Positions 1-9,822 are shown, counted from the first letter of the stretch. The stretch is DNA of 64,000 nt from Zobellia laminariae (GCF_009725995.1 NZ_RCNS01000002.1:620001-684000), one strand, 5' to 3'. The notes: a model not told the origin generated them from the sequence alone. Numbers and translations: made by a program.

Positions 1-40
1 GTTATAAGTAAACAGAAAAGAGTAATCCAATGTATTAAAG

Positions 41-361
41 TTAAATACCAATCTGCTTTTGAAAAAGTGTGTAGTTTATAAACGCAAAGAAAAGCTCAGA
101 TAAGTTAATAAGCATAAAGGCGGTTATTGCCTGATATAAAGCATGACGTTCAATTAAAATGGAATATACAATTAACGAAAAAAATAAAATTATGGGTATA
201 AAAACAATGAGCAATGTATATTGAAATTGTTTTTAGTGTTTAAAAGCACCTAAGTCCAATATAAATTGTTTTATTTTCTGCTTCCCCACATGGGTTAATA
301 GAAGGTTAATTATAGCAATACATAGACTTTCGAGCGCAAACCAAAGGCTATCATTTTTCAG
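41..361 (-). pseudogene. Decayed copy of the 102-aa membrane protein encoded at 33456-33764
   Basis: Translating the minus strand from 361 gives a protein clearly related, residue for residue, to the intact small membrane protein at 33456-33764 (shared KNDSLW start, LLLTHVGK, LIVY-ILIER and FFAF-NY segments). Two lesions are visible. The start codon position reads CTG (359-361) where the intact copy has ATG, and an in-frame TAA at 233-235 follows the KH dipeptide. Downstream of that stop the frame stays open and conserved to the TAA at 41-43, so decay is recent or the stop is the only truncating lesion. The function of the family is unknown; it has hydrophobic segments. It probably lay downstream of another copy of the large PKD protein outside the window, as the intact copy does. 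Confidence 0.8.
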
Positions 362-789
362 AATATATTTGTTATTAGAGTTCGTTTAAACTTTTTTCAG
401 TAAATTAACCAGAGCACTATGTTAGGTTCTATAATTTCACTTTTATAAAAATATACTTACGTATGTTTATTCTTTAATATCGTTAAAACTTATATTTAGA
501 TATATCTTCACTAATACGCATAAACATCAAAGTTATTTTATTTAATGCTACACTAATGACTTTTAAAACAAGCAACTTATAGTCATAAGTTGCTTGTTAG
601 TTATCAAGAATTAATAATGGGTATACATTATTTTCTTCATAAAAATCGTTAGCAACGATTAAGCATCTATTGGAGTTTTGAAAAATGATGTTGTTGAACG
701 AAATTTCGCTGATTTTATATCAGACGGCATTGTAGCTATTTTTAAAAGGGGTATTTTACTAAGCTTATTAAAAATAAAAACATCAAGCT
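362..789. other. Intergenic region, no gene seen
   Basis: AT-rich spacer between the pseudogene and the PKD protein gene. Apart from the hairpin at 568-597, no coding frame or RNA gene is convincing. A short open frame at 678-881 overlaps the following gene and has no protein-like features. Confidence 0.6.
568..597 (-). terminator. Perfect 13-bp hairpin, terminator-like on the minus strand
   Basis: ACAAGCAACTTAT (568-580) and its exact complement (585-597) flank a 4-nt loop. Read on the minus strand the stem is followed by a T-rich run (TTTTAAAAG), as in an intrinsic terminator. No minus-strand gene is seen immediately upstream of it, so it may be a relic or a different structural element. 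Confidence 0.45.
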
Positions 790-3700
790 TTGAAAAAATT
801 TCTTTTTCTATTTATATTTTTTTCAAGTGCACTTTTTATCCACGCTCAAAAAGAGGCGTCCATATGGTATTTTGGTCGTAATGCGGGTGTAGACTTTAAT
901 AGTGGTACTCCAGTAGCATTAACAGATGGGGAGCTATATACAGAAGAGGGTAGTGCAACTATTTCTGATAAGAATGGAAACCTACTTTTTTATACAGATG
1001 GGGTTACGGTTTGGAACAGAAATCATACACCAATGCCAAACGGTACGGGCTTAAACGGCCATTCTTCTAGTACACAATCTGCATTAATCGTACCTAAATC
1101 TGACCAGCCCAATATTTATTATATTTTTACAGTGGATCATATAGAAGGGTCTAGAGAGCTTCAATACAGTATTGTAGACTTAAATCTTGATTCTGGATTA
1201 GGAGACATTACGGCTACAAAAAATATGCTGCTCCAAAATCCTGTAAGCGAAAAAATAGCAGCGGTAGAAAACCGCAATGGTAATGGTATTTGGGTTATTT
1301 CAAAAGGTTGGGAGAATAATGGGTTTTATGCTTATTTGGTAGATGCAACAGGACTGAACACAACACCTGTTATTTCTAATATAGGCTGGACTCCCATGGG
1401 GAGTATTCAGCAGGGCAGAGGGTATTTAAAAGCATCTCCGGACGGTAGTTTATTGGCGTGCGCTATATACGCCGAAGGTGTTGTAGAACTCTTTCATTTT
1501 GATGCTGGCAGTGGTACGGTAACCGATAAAATATCGTTAAAAAGTTTTCTTGAGGTTAATTGGTATGATACCCAACCCAATGGGGTGGAGTTTTCCCCTA
1601 ATAATAAAGTTTTATATGTAAGTACAAAAGGAGGAGTCTATCAATTTGATATTAGCAGTTATGATGAGGCAACAATTTTAGCTTCAGGTTTAATGGTTTC
1701 TCCTCTTAATTCGGGCCCTCCATTTTTAGGAGGATTACAAATGGGAATTGATGGGAAAATTTATGTACCGCGGGCTTACAGAAATTATTTAAATGTAGTT
1801 AATGACCCTAATACCCTAGGGCTTGGTTGTAATTATCAAGAGCAAGCTATAGATTTAGGTACTGATCGCTTGGGAGTGCTTGGATTGCCTACATTCATTT
1901 CTTCATATTTTGATTTTGGCATAGAAGCAGAAAATTTCTGCCTAGGCTCCGGTACAGAGTTTAGTATTCAAAGCGGTGAACCTATTGTATCTATAACTTG
2001 GGATTTTGGAGATGGAAATACATCTGCCTTAGAAGCTCCAATACATACCTATGCGATACCCGGAGACTATACCGCTAGTGTTACCTTAAATACGTTACTT
2101 AACGCAACCACAAAAACTAAAGAAATTACGATATATAAAACACCTATAGCTAACCCCGTAACTAATTTTATTTCTTGTTATGCTGAAAAAACGTTTGAGT
2201 TTGATTTAAGCACAAAAGACACTGAAATCTTAGGAACACAATCTACTGCAGATTTTAAGGTTTATTATTACCCTACTTTGGGGGATGCGGAGAATAAGAC
2301 CAAACAATTACCTACATTATATAGGAATACCTTACCCACAGAAACCATTTTTGCTAGAATACAAAATAGTGAGAATCCTGAATGTTATAAGGTTACAGAT
2401 TTTGATTTGATTGTAGCTCCTACCCCTGTTTTAAATACTGTTACGGATTGGGTTGTTTGTGATTCTGATGGCGATGGTTTGTATAGTTTTGACCTAGCGG
2501 AAAAGAATACAGAAATACTAAATGGGCAAAGTGCATCAACCTTTTCTATTACCTATTATGAAAACAAAACAGATGCAGATACAGGAAGTAATCCCTTGGG
2601 TCTTAATTATACAAATACATCCGCTTCTCAAGAGATTTTTTATAAAATAGGAAATATTAGTAATGAAGAATGCTACGAAACAGGTAATTTTAATATAGAA
2701 GTAACAACTGGGGTAACCGCTAATACCCCCATAAAATTTGAGGTTTGCAATACTACTGATGACGGGTTTTCGGAATTTGATTTAACCAAAAAAGATTCCG
2801 AAATTTTGGGTAGTCAAAGCGCCTCTAGCTTTAAGGTTAGTTATTATGCTACACAAATAGATGCAGACAATGGCGTGAATGCTCTAGATGCAAGTAGCTA
2901 TGCGAATACTAAGGCGTATGCTCAAACCCTTTATGCTCGTGTAGAGAACAGTTTAAATAGCAATTGTTATGATACGGCTAATTTGGAGCTCTCTATATAC
3001 AGTGCACCAATTCAGCAAGCTGTTTTGGATTGGCAAATTTGTGACATTAATAATGATGGTACATTTATTTTTGACTTGACCCAAAAAGATACCGAGATTC
3101 TTGGTAACCAATCTGCCAGAGATTTTAAAATCAGTTATCATTTGAATGAAAATGATGCTATAGTAAACCAAAATAAGATTACAACTCCATTTAAGAATAC
3201 TACAAACCCTCAAGCTATTTATTATAGAATTGAGAACAGCGCTAATCCGGCATGTTATTTAATCAAAAGTTTTATGTTGAAGGTTTTAGATGTGCCAATG
3301 GCAAATGCGCCAACCTCAATATTTGTTTGTGACATAAATGAGACGGGAGAACAGACTTTTGATCTTTCGGTAAAAGATTCAGAAGTACTAAATGGGCAAA
3401 GCAAGGCAAATTTTGAAATCAACTATTTTGGTAGTCAATCCAATGCAGAAGCAAATCAAAACCCTTTGAGTAAGACCGCGTATATAAAATCTAATAGTAC
3501 GGAAACCATTTATGCCCGAATACAAAATATAGAATTGAATACCTGTTATGACATCACTAGCTTTAAAATTAGCATACACCCGCTCCCAAAACCCAGTCTT
3601 GAAGAAACATATATAATCTGTCCTGATAGCCCAGATTTAGTTATAGATGGCGGAGAATATGACTCGTGGTCTTGGCGCGATGATACAGGGGTAGAATTAG

Positions 3701-4281
3701 ATACTACTCGAAATTTTAATAGTATAGGCTTAGGTAAGTACACATTAACGGTCACTCAAGAAAAGAACAATTTAACCTGTGAAAAAACGGTAGATTTTGA
3801 AGTGTTGTCATCTGGTGCGCCAGAAGATTTCACCACTACAATTAGTGATCCTTCCGATAAAGTTGGTATTACTGTTGCCGCAATAGGTCTTGGAGAATTT
3901 GAATATTCTATTGATGAAACCAACTATCAAGATAGCAATCGGTTCGAGGTTTTCCCGGGGGAATATACAGTTTATGTCCGCGATAAATATTTATGCCGTA
4001 CGATTAGTAAAGAGGTTATAGCGCTTGGCTTTCAAAAATTCTTTACACCAAACGGAGATGGCGTTAATGAGTTTTGGAATATTATTGGTGGTGACCTATA
4101 TCCAGAATCACAGCTTTATATTTATGACCGCTACGGTAAAATGCTTCAACAAATTTCGCCTACAGCCAACGGATGGGACGGTACTTCTAATGGGTTGCCT
4201 TTACCAGCATCGGATTATTGGTTTCGTTATGTCTTTAATAATGGGAAGGTTTTTACAGGACATTTTTCATTAAAACGTTAG
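790..4281 (+). CDS. T9SS-secreted PKD/repeat protein with type B sorting domain
   Basis: A 1163-aa secreted protein. It opens with a signal peptide ending near IHAQ. Residues ~20-370 form a large N-terminal domain with WYFGRNAGVDFN and LLFYTDGVTVW motifs, probably beta-propeller-like. A PKD domain follows at ~395-445 (ITWDFGDGNTS, then HTYAIPGDYTASVTL). Five ~90-aa repeats follow at ~455-935, with the pattern VCD-D-DG..FDL..KD.EIL..QSA..F...YY...DA and a Cys near each end (C-D and CY-T). The C-terminal ~80 residues (FFTPNGDGVNEFW, YIYDRYGK, GWDG, DYWFRY, FTGHFSLKR) are the gliding-motility-associated/type B T9SS sorting domain, so export by type IX secretion to the surface or medium is expected. 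The start is TTG, as in the paralogue at 29595. Ligand unknown; an adhesin or surface-structure role is an inference. Confidence 0.88.
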   Translation: MKKFLFLFIFFSSALFIHAQKEASIWYFGRNAGVDFNSGTPVALTDGELYTEEGSATISDKNGNLLFYTDGVTVWNRNHTPMPNGTGLNGHSSSTQSALIVPKSDQPNIYYIFTVDHIEGSRELQYSIVDLNLDSGLGDITATKNMLLQNPVSEKIAAVENRNGNGIWVISKGWENNGFYAYLVDATGLNTTPVISNIGWTPMGSIQQGRGYLKASPDGSLLACAIYAEGVVELFHFDAGSGTVTDKISLKSFLEVNWYDTQPNGVEFSPNNKVLYVSTKGGVYQFDISSYDEATILASGLMVSPLNSGPPFLGGLQMGIDGKIYVPRAYRNYLNVVNDPNTLGLGCNYQEQAIDLGTDRLGVLGLPTFISSYFDFGIEAENFCLGSGTEFSIQSGEPIVSITWDFGDGNTSALEAPIHTYAIPGDYTASVTLNTLLNATTKTKEITIYKTPIANPVTNFISCYAEKTFEFDLSTKDTEILGTQSTADFKVYYYPTLGDAENKTKQLPTLYRNTLPTETIFARIQNSENPECYKVTDFDLIVAPTPVLNTVTDWVVCDSDGDGLYSFDLAEKNTEILNGQSASTFSITYYENKTDADTGSNPLGLNYTNTSASQEIFYKIGNISNEECYETGNFNIEVTTGVTANTPIKFEVCNTTDDGFSEFDLTKKDSEILGSQSASSFKVSYYATQIDADNGVNALDASSYANTKAYAQTLYARVENSLNSNCYDTANLELSIYSAPIQQAVLDWQICDINNDGTFIFDLTQKDTEILGNQSARDFKISYHLNENDAIVNQNKITTPFKNTTNPQAIYYRIENSANPACYLIKSFMLKVLDVPMANAPTSIFVCDINETGEQTFDLSVKDSEVLNGQSKANFEINYFGSQSNAEANQNPLSKTAYIKSNSTETIYARIQNIELNTCYDITSFKISIHPLPKPSLEETYIICPDSPDLVIDGGEYDSWSWRDDTGVELDTTRNFNSIGLGKYTLTVTQEKNNLTCEKTVDFEVLSSGAPEDFTTTISDPSDKVGITVAAIGLGEFEYSIDETNYQDSNRFEVFPGEYTVYVRDKYLCRTISKEVIALGFQKFFTPNGDGVNEFWNIIGGDLYPESQLYIYDRYGKMLQQISPTANGWDGTSNGLPLPASDYWFRYVFNNGKVFTGHFSLKR

Positions 4282-5201
4282 TATAAATCGGCATTAGTAA
4301 AGATTGTATATTAGGGTGTTTTTTTATGAAAAGGCTATATTTTTATGTTTTTTGGACCTTTCATTTTTAATTAATCACCTTTTACTTTTTAATTTCTAAT
4401 ATGATTGGTAAATCTAAATCTGTCTTAATTTGCAAGAGCTTGTAAAAAAGAAGGTTTTTTTCTTTCAAATTAGTCTGTTTTATTCTGTGAAAATCAGGTT
4501 TTCATAGTAAAATAGCACTTTATGTAAGAAAAAGATGCTATTTGAGCCTGTAATATCGGTATTTAAATATGTTTGTTATTAACAAAATAGGGCACAGAAA
4601 AAATTTGTTTTGTATTACAAAAAAAGGTAATCATATTTTAATCCTACAAATTAATACGACTTAATAATAGCCAGAATTGCTAACAATCGATTCTTTATAA
4701 TCTCTTTTTCTAACACATACTTTTCAACTTATGAAAATTATTCCTGTCTTTAGATAATGCAATTATAATTATAAAGCAAGTAATTAAAAAGGTTTGTGAG
4801 TACTGTTTTATATTGTAAAGTATGAAATTTTCATTGATATAAATGTTGTTTCATGGAACAATTTTATAAACGCTGTCATGTTTTTTCTGAGAAGCTTACA
4901 ATATAAAATTTTCTTAGGATTAATGGAATCATAGTTCATATGTGAGGATTATTTTATTCAATTTTTAAGTTTCATATAAAACTACTTTTAACATAGGAAT
5001 TAACTTACTTTTGTGTTTTGTTAATATATCACTATTGGATATTAAGTCCTACAAGTGTTATCAAAAAAATTAGACTTCAAATTTGTTTAACTATCAAAAA
5101 AACTCTATTTTAGCGTTTTGTTAACATATCATAAATTTTGTAAAATTTGAACTTCATTTTTTATATGTATTTATCATAATAGCTTCTAAATAACTACAAG
5201 A
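4282..5201. other. Long non-coding spacer with weak dyads and promoter-like repeats
   Basis: 920 bp with no plausible gene. A small dyad (AAATAGCA at 4510-4517, TGCTATTT at 4536-4543) lies inside a longer imperfect stem. Two related blocks share GTTTTGTTAAYATATCA (ending ~5031 and ~5132). The first is preceded by TACTTTTG (5006-5013), which fits the Bacteroidota -7 consensus TAnnTTTG; no clear -33 element was found. This spacer probably carries the promoter of the 16-kb operon that starts at 5202. Confidence 0.5.
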
Positions 5202-6404
5202 ATGAAAATTATTTACTTGAACACTAAATTCTTAAAAACTCTTTTTATTTTTTGCATCGTTTTAGGTTTTTCACAAAATAGCTTTGCTCAAAATCGCTTA
5301 GATAGTTCAACTTGGGAAGAGGGTACTGGAGATACAGGTGTCTTTAAGCAATTTGGAAACGATTCCCACAATCAAAGGATAGCTGGGGAGGAAACTGACC
5401 CATATGGGGGAGATGCCCTTCTATGGAAAGCGATGGGTCCCGCAACAGGTGCAAATTTGTCAGGAGGATGGAGTAGTGATTATTTGGATATGGATAATAC
5501 AAAAACATATCGTTTTACAGTGTGGGTAAAAAAGAAAGGTTTGCTTTCTGGTAATAGCGTAGGGAAAACACATTTTGGTTTTAGCGCTACAAATTCTACA
5601 TACGGAGGTTTAGCAGCTTTAAGAAGTGACGGAGTTAGATTATCTAACCCTATTTTCTTCTCTGATTATTTACCTGAAATTGATAAGTGGTATTTAATGG
5701 TCGGTTACATTTATGGTAGCGATTTTGTTTACCAAGATGGTATTACCCAAACACAAGGAGGGGTGTTTGATGCGGAAACCGGTGAAAAAATGAATGTTTC
5801 GCTATTTGATGATTTTAAGTTTGGTAATACTGCGGATTTATTGGGTAGTCGCTTTTATCTCTATGGTGAATGGATAGCTGGAGGTGCTCAATATTTTTGG
5901 AATCCATCAATTTATGAAACCACAGATCCTGAAATGCCATCAATAGAGGAATTGACAGAGCCTTCAATGGCCGCAGCTCAAAGTACCGGAACTAGCGTTT
6001 GGTCTACGGGTACAAACGGTATTTATTATGATGGTAATGTAGGTATTGGAACAGCGGATACTAAAGGCTACAAGCTCGCAGTAAACGGAAATATACACAC
6101 CCAAGAAGTTAAAGTAGATACGGAGGGTTGGCCAGATTTTGTTTTTGAAAAGGATTACCAGCTCCCTTCGTTGGAGGAAGTCAAGAAACATATTGAGGAA
6201 AAAGGACATCTTATAAACATTCCTTCTGCAAAAGAGGTAGAAAGTACGGGTGTTGAACTGGGCGGTATGAATAAGTTGTTAGTTGAAAAGATAGAAGAGC
6301 TTACCTTATATATTTTGGAACAGCACCAATTAAATAAAGACATTAAAGAAAAAATTGAGCTTTTGGAAGGTAAGGACCAAACTATAAAAAAACTAAGATT
6401 ATGA
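5202..6404 (+). CDS. Secreted protein with tail-fibre-like C-terminal domain (1st of 4)
   Basis: 400 aa with a Sec signal peptide (cleavage near SFAQ, ~residue 29). Residues ~30-255 form a variable beta-rich domain with LDSSTWEEGTGD and a conserved FTVWVKKKG / WYLMVGYIYG pair, reminiscent of carbohydrate-binding or tail-fibre folds. From ~270 the common C-terminal module begins: NGIYYDGNVGIGTAD, LAVNGNIHTQEVKV, WPDFVF, GHLINIPSAKEVE, then MNKLLVEKIEELTLYILEQ coiled coil. This Bacteroidota module resembles the trimerising end of phage tail fibres. First gene of an apparent operon; it overlaps the next gene by 4 bp (ATGA). A surface fibre or adhesin associated with the RHS proteins downstream is an inference. 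Confidence 0.75.
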   Translation: MKIIYLNTKFLKTLFIFCIVLGFSQNSFAQNRLDSSTWEEGTGDTGVFKQFGNDSHNQRIAGEETDPYGGDALLWKAMGPATGANLSGGWSSDYLDMDNTKTYRFTVWVKKKGLLSGNSVGKTHFGFSATNSTYGGLAALRSDGVRLSNPIFFSDYLPEIDKWYLMVGYIYGSDFVYQDGITQTQGGVFDAETGEKMNVSLFDDFKFGNTADLLGSRFYLYGEWIAGGAQYFWNPSIYETTDPEMPSIEELTEPSMAAAQSTGTSVWSTGTNGIYYDGNVGIGTADTKGYKLAVNGNIHTQEVKVDTEGWPDFVFEKDYQLPSLEEVKKHIEEKGHLINIPSAKEVESTGVELGGMNKLLVEKIEELTLYILEQHQLNKDIKEKIELLEGKDQTIKKLRL

Positions 6405-6865
6405 AAGCAAAATTAGCTATGCTATGTTCTCTGTTCGCTTTTGTAAGCTATGGACAACAATCACCTTTTTGGTCAGAAGATATCGCAAAAAATACAGCAT
6501 ACAAGCCGACAGGTAATGTCATTATTGGTACTGCCGATGCTCAAAATTCAATCTTTTCGGTAGATGGAAATATCCATACGCAAAAAATAACCTTAGATAT
6601 GGTTAATTGGCCCGATTATGTTTTTAAAGAAGATTATGAGCTTCCTACGTTAGAGGAGGTAAAGGCACATATTGAAGAAAATGGTCATTTAATAAACATT
6701 CCTTCAGCAGTAGAAATGGAAGCTCAGGGAATGAAGCTTGGTCAAATGAACAAGCTTCTATTAGAGAAGATAGAAGAACTTACGTTGTATACTTTAAAGA
6801 TACGTGAAGAGAGCGAGTTGCTGCAGAAGCGGCTAGATGTGTTGGTAAATATGCATGAGTTTTAA
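6401..6865 (+). CDS. Short secreted protein with the tail-fibre-like C-terminal domain (2nd of 4)
   Basis: 154 aa: a signal peptide (to VSYGQ, ~residue 19) joined almost directly to the common C-terminal module (NVIIGTAD, DGNIHTQKITLD, WPDYVFKEDYELPTLEEV, GHLINIPSAVEME, MNKLLLEKIEELTLYTL). The variable N-terminal domain of its three neighbours is absent. It could be a minimal cap or trimerisation partner, or a deletion derivative of gene 1, whose module it most resembles. Starts inside the stop of the previous gene, so the two are translationally coupled. Confidence 0.72.
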   Translation: MKAKLAMLCSLFAFVSYGQQSPFWSEDIAKNTAYKPTGNVIIGTADAQNSIFSVDGNIHTQKITLDMVNWPDYVFKEDYELPTLEEVKAHIEENGHLINIPSAVEMEAQGMKLGQMNKLLLEKIEELTLYTLKIREESELLQKRLDVLVNMHEF

Positions 6866-6954
6866 AACAGTAAATACGATAATGGGGGGTGACCTATTTC
6901 AAATTAGGTTGAATTTTATTCTCATATTTTTAATATGACTTAGATTTATTTAAA

Positions 6955-8079
6955 ATGATTATGATAATGAAAATACTTTTTTTGAATAACAAATCCTTAA
7001 GAACCCTTTTTAGTTTTTGCGTCCTGTTGATTTTTTCGCAAAGTAGTTCTGCTCAAAATTTTTTAGATAGTTCTTCTTGGGATCCTAGCAAACCCATAAC
7101 AGAACAAGGACAATATTCAAATTGGGCTACTAATGGTTCTAACAGCATGATTTTGTCTGAAAACCCTTTCGGAGTGGAAGTTCCTATTTGGGAGACAAGC
7201 GCTGATGGCGGTTACCCTGGTTTTGCGGTTCAAAATATACCTATAGACTATAATACCACCTATCGTTTTACAATATGGGTTAAAATGGTAAATTCTGATG
7301 TTCATAATTATGGTTTTAAAGTTAATGCTATTTCTCAGGATGGTCTTATACGGGGAGATGGTACAACTATTAGAGACGCTTATTTTACTACTTGGAAATT
7401 ACCTGCTAGAGACAAGTGGTTTTTAGTGGTTGGTTATATTAAGGGTAATGGCTCATCGGCAGTATTTCCAAAGAAGGGTCTTTATGAGGAGGGTAACTTT
7501 AATATATCTCCTTTAAATTATGAAACCTATAAGTTTAACAATACGGTAACTAAGGTTACAATAACCACCATTACATTTAATTCTTCAAACCCGGAGGATA
7601 AATCTTTGTTCTATGATCCTAGAATGGAAATTGTAAACGGACAAGAACCTTCAATAGAAGAATTATTAAATTCCAAGACGGGTCCTGGTAATTCTGGTGA
7701 AACGGTTTGGAATACAAACGGAACAAATATTAATTATAGTAACGGCAACGTAGGCATAGGAGTTATAAACCCAGATGCACCTTTAACCGTTAAAGGTAAA
7801 ATCCATACCAATGAAGTGCTTGTAGATGTGTCTGCGCCAATAGTCCCTGATTATGTTTTTCTTGAAGATTACGATTTGAAAACCCTTGATGAGGTTGAGA
7901 ACTTTATACTTAAAAATGGACATCTGCCCAATATTAAATCTGCAGAAGAATTTGCCAGGGAGGGTATGGAGTTAAAACAGATGAATTTGAAGCTTTTGGA
8001 GAAGATAGAAGAACATACTCTATATATTATTAGGTTGCATAAGGAAATAGAAATGCTTAAAAAATCTAAGCAAAAATAA
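6955..8079 (+). CDS. Secreted protein with tail-fibre-like C-terminal domain (3rd of 4)
   Basis: 374 aa. Signal peptide (cleavage near SSAQ, preceded by FSQSS, as in gene 1). Variable domain ~35-245 carries the same LDSSSWDPSKP opening and FTIWVK / WFLVVGYIKG pair as gene 1. The C-terminal module (~255-374) reads NINYSNGNVGIGV, PLTVKGKIHTNEVLVD, PDYVFLEDYDL, GHLPNIKSAEEF, MNLKLLEKIEEHTLYII. Three closely spaced ATGs occur; the third (6967) gives the best signal peptide start. DNA of the module is nearly identical over stretches to that of gene 4 (53 identical bases at 7792-7844 and 8979-9031), pointing to recent duplication or gene conversion. Confidence 0.75.
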   Translation: MIMIMKILFLNNKSLRTLFSFCVLLIFSQSSSAQNFLDSSSWDPSKPITEQGQYSNWATNGSNSMILSENPFGVEVPIWETSADGGYPGFAVQNIPIDYNTTYRFTIWVKMVNSDVHNYGFKVNAISQDGLIRGDGTTIRDAYFTTWKLPARDKWFLVVGYIKGNGSSAVFPKKGLYEEGNFNISPLNYETYKFNNTVTKVTITTITFNSSNPEDKSLFYDPRMEIVNGQEPSIEELLNSKTGPGNSGETVWNTNGTNINYSNGNVGIGVINPDAPLTVKGKIHTNEVLVDVSAPIVPDYVFLEDYDLKTLDEVENFILKNGHLPNIKSAEEFAREGMELKQMNLKLLEKIEEHTLYIIRLHKEIEMLKKSKQK

Positions 8080-8120
8080 GACTCAGAATATTACGGTTTA
8101 TTAAATAATAATCGAATACT

Positions 8121-9263
8121 ATGAAAATTTTAACAAGAGTACTTTTTTTATTGATTTGTTTCGTTTCTTATGGGCAAGAGGGCAATCTACTAAACACAAA
8201 TACTTGGGTTAAAGGGCCTGCAGAAAGTATTTATGGGTTTAATAAGAATGGCTCGGCAGAGGAAAATATCATTGAAACAGGAATGAACCCTTTTCAAGAA
8301 GAATCGCTTATTTGGAGGGTTAAACCAGACCCAACTGATACAGCACCTACTTATCGGGGTTTCTTTACGAATGCATTTACGGATGCAATAATTGACAAAA
8401 CCGCAGACTATAGATTTAGCATATGGGTCAAAATAGAAAATGATGAAGAGGGTAGATTGATAAGTATGCTTAGAGGAACCGGAAGTCCAGTTTATCAGTT
8501 TAGTGAATTTGACACTAGTTCTGCCGCGACAGCCAGGGATGCTCATTTTAGGTCAGGAGGAAACATTCCGGTTAGCAATGAGTGGCTATTGATGGTAGGT
8601 TATGTTAGTGGAGTAAATGGCACAAAACTTTATACTGACAGTGGATTTCATAACCTTCTAGGTAATGTTGTAGGCCCTTTGGGTTCAGCGCAAAAGCGAT
8701 TTAACAATTCGATGGATACCAATTTTACAATTATCAATGATTTCAATAATAGGACCAACGCCGGTTATAACGTTGTGGGAAATAATCAAAATTTATTATT
8801 TTTTGACCCAAGATTCGAAAAAGTGGTCGGTTCGCCAAGTATTGAAGACTTGTTAAATAACACACCAGTAGTTCCTGAAGGCGAAGGAGGTCTTTGGAGT
8901 TCAGAAGGCACCAATATCAACTACATAAACGGCAATGTAGGCATAGGAGTAACAAACCCAGATGCACCCTTAACCGTCAAAGGTAAAATCCATACCAATG
9001 AAGTGCTTGTAGATGTGTCTGCGCCAATAGTACCGGATTATGTTTTTCTTGAGGATTATAAATTAAAATCATTAGCGGAGGTTCAGCTATTTATAGATGA
9101 GAATGGTCATCTGCCCAATATTAAATCTGCAGAAGAATTTACCAAAGAAGGTATGGAGCTGAAGCAGATGAATATGAAGCTGTTGGAGAAGATAGAGGAG
9201 TTAACGCTTTATATTCTTCAACAAGAGAAGAGAATTCAGATTCTGGAAAAATCCAACAATTAA
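8121..9263 (+). CDS. Secreted protein with tail-fibre-like C-terminal domain (4th of 4)
   Basis: 380 aa. Signal peptide to VSYGQ (~residue 19). Variable domain ~20-250 (LLNTNTWVKG opening, FSIWVKIEN / WLLMVGYVSG pair), then the common module (NINYINGNVGIGVTN, PLTVKGKIHTNEVLVD, GHLPNIKSAEEF, MNMKLLEKIEELTLYIL) ending in a coiled coil. 41 bp after gene 3 and 25 bp before the Skp-like gene, so probably co-transcribed with both. Its module is closest to gene 3; the N-terminal half has diverged much more, the usual pattern for receptor-binding proteins with exchanged tips. Confidence 0.75.
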   Translation: MKILTRVLFLLICFVSYGQEGNLLNTNTWVKGPAESIYGFNKNGSAEENIIETGMNPFQEESLIWRVKPDPTDTAPTYRGFFTNAFTDAIIDKTADYRFSIWVKIENDEEGRLISMLRGTGSPVYQFSEFDTSSAATARDAHFRSGGNIPVSNEWLLMVGYVSGVNGTKLYTDSGFHNLLGNVVGPLGSAQKRFNNSMDTNFTIINDFNNRTNAGYNVVGNNQNLLFFDPRFEKVVGSPSIEDLLNNTPVVPEGEGGLWSSEGTNINYINGNVGIGVTNPDAPLTVKGKIHTNEVLVDVSAPIVPDYVFLEDYKLKSLAEVQLFIDENGHLPNIKSAEEFTKEGMELKQMNMKLLEKIEELTLYILQQEKRIQILEKSNN

Positions 9264-9288
9264 AAAAAATAAAAACAACTATTACTAC

Positions 9289-9822
9289 ATGAATAAAATA
9301 GCATTACCAATTGCCATTATAGCACTTATAGCCAGTATATTTTCTATTTACAGCTCAAAATCTTCAAATGAACTTGTCTATGTTGATGTAAATAAACTTT
9401 TAGAAGGCTATAAACGAACAACAGTAGAACGCCAAGCTTTCAATAAAAAAACAGAAGTTTTAAAAGCTAATATAGATAGCCTAGCTACCAATTGGCAGAA
9501 TGAACTTAAGAGCTATGAAAAGGAAAGATCAGGCATGACTAAAAAAGAGGTAGAACTAAAGCAGGAATTGTTAGGAAATAAGCAACAGCAGCTTAATAAT
9601 TACCAGCAAGCCATTCAAAAGCAAATTCAAGAAGAAGACCAAAAAATGACTCAAACCGTAGTGAACGATATTAATGCTTACGTAAAGGAGTACGGCAAGG
9701 AAAATAGCTATCCAATTATTTTTGGAGCAGGCGGATCGGGTAATATAATGTATGCAGAAGATGCCTCAGATTTGACATCTAAAGTTTTGGAAGGGTTAAA
9801 TGCGCAATATGAAGGGAAATAG
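9289..9822 (+). CDS. OmpH/Skp-family periplasmic chaperone
   Basis: 177 aa. A hydrophobic N-terminal segment (~5-22) acts as signal or membrane anchor. It is followed by LVYVDVNKLLEGYK, the start of the OmpH/Skp fold, and a long, charged, Gln-rich helical region (~50-130) forming the tentacle hairpin. The C-terminal part (YPIIFGAGGSGNIMYAEDASDLT..VLEGLN) matches the family's closing strand and helix. Family members hold unfolded outer-membrane or secreted proteins in the periplasm. Housekeeping skp normally sits beside bamA; here the gene is inside an RHS operon, which suggests a chaperone dedicated to the giant downstream proteins or the tail-fibre-like ones (inference). Confidence 0.82.
   Translation: MNKIALPIAIIALIASIFSIYSSKSSNELVYVDVNKLLEGYKRTTVERQAFNKKTEVLKANIDSLATNWQNELKSYEKERSGMTKKEVELKQELLGNKQQQLNNYQQAIQKQIQEEDQKMTQTVVNDINAYVKEYGKENSYPIIFGAGGSGNIMYAEDASDLTSKVLEGLNAQYEGK

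Noticed and set aside
678..881. Open frame of 67 codons before and overlapping the PKD protein gene
   Set aside because: Out of frame with the clearly homologous PKD protein and without protein-like features; the paralogue at 29595 has no equivalent.
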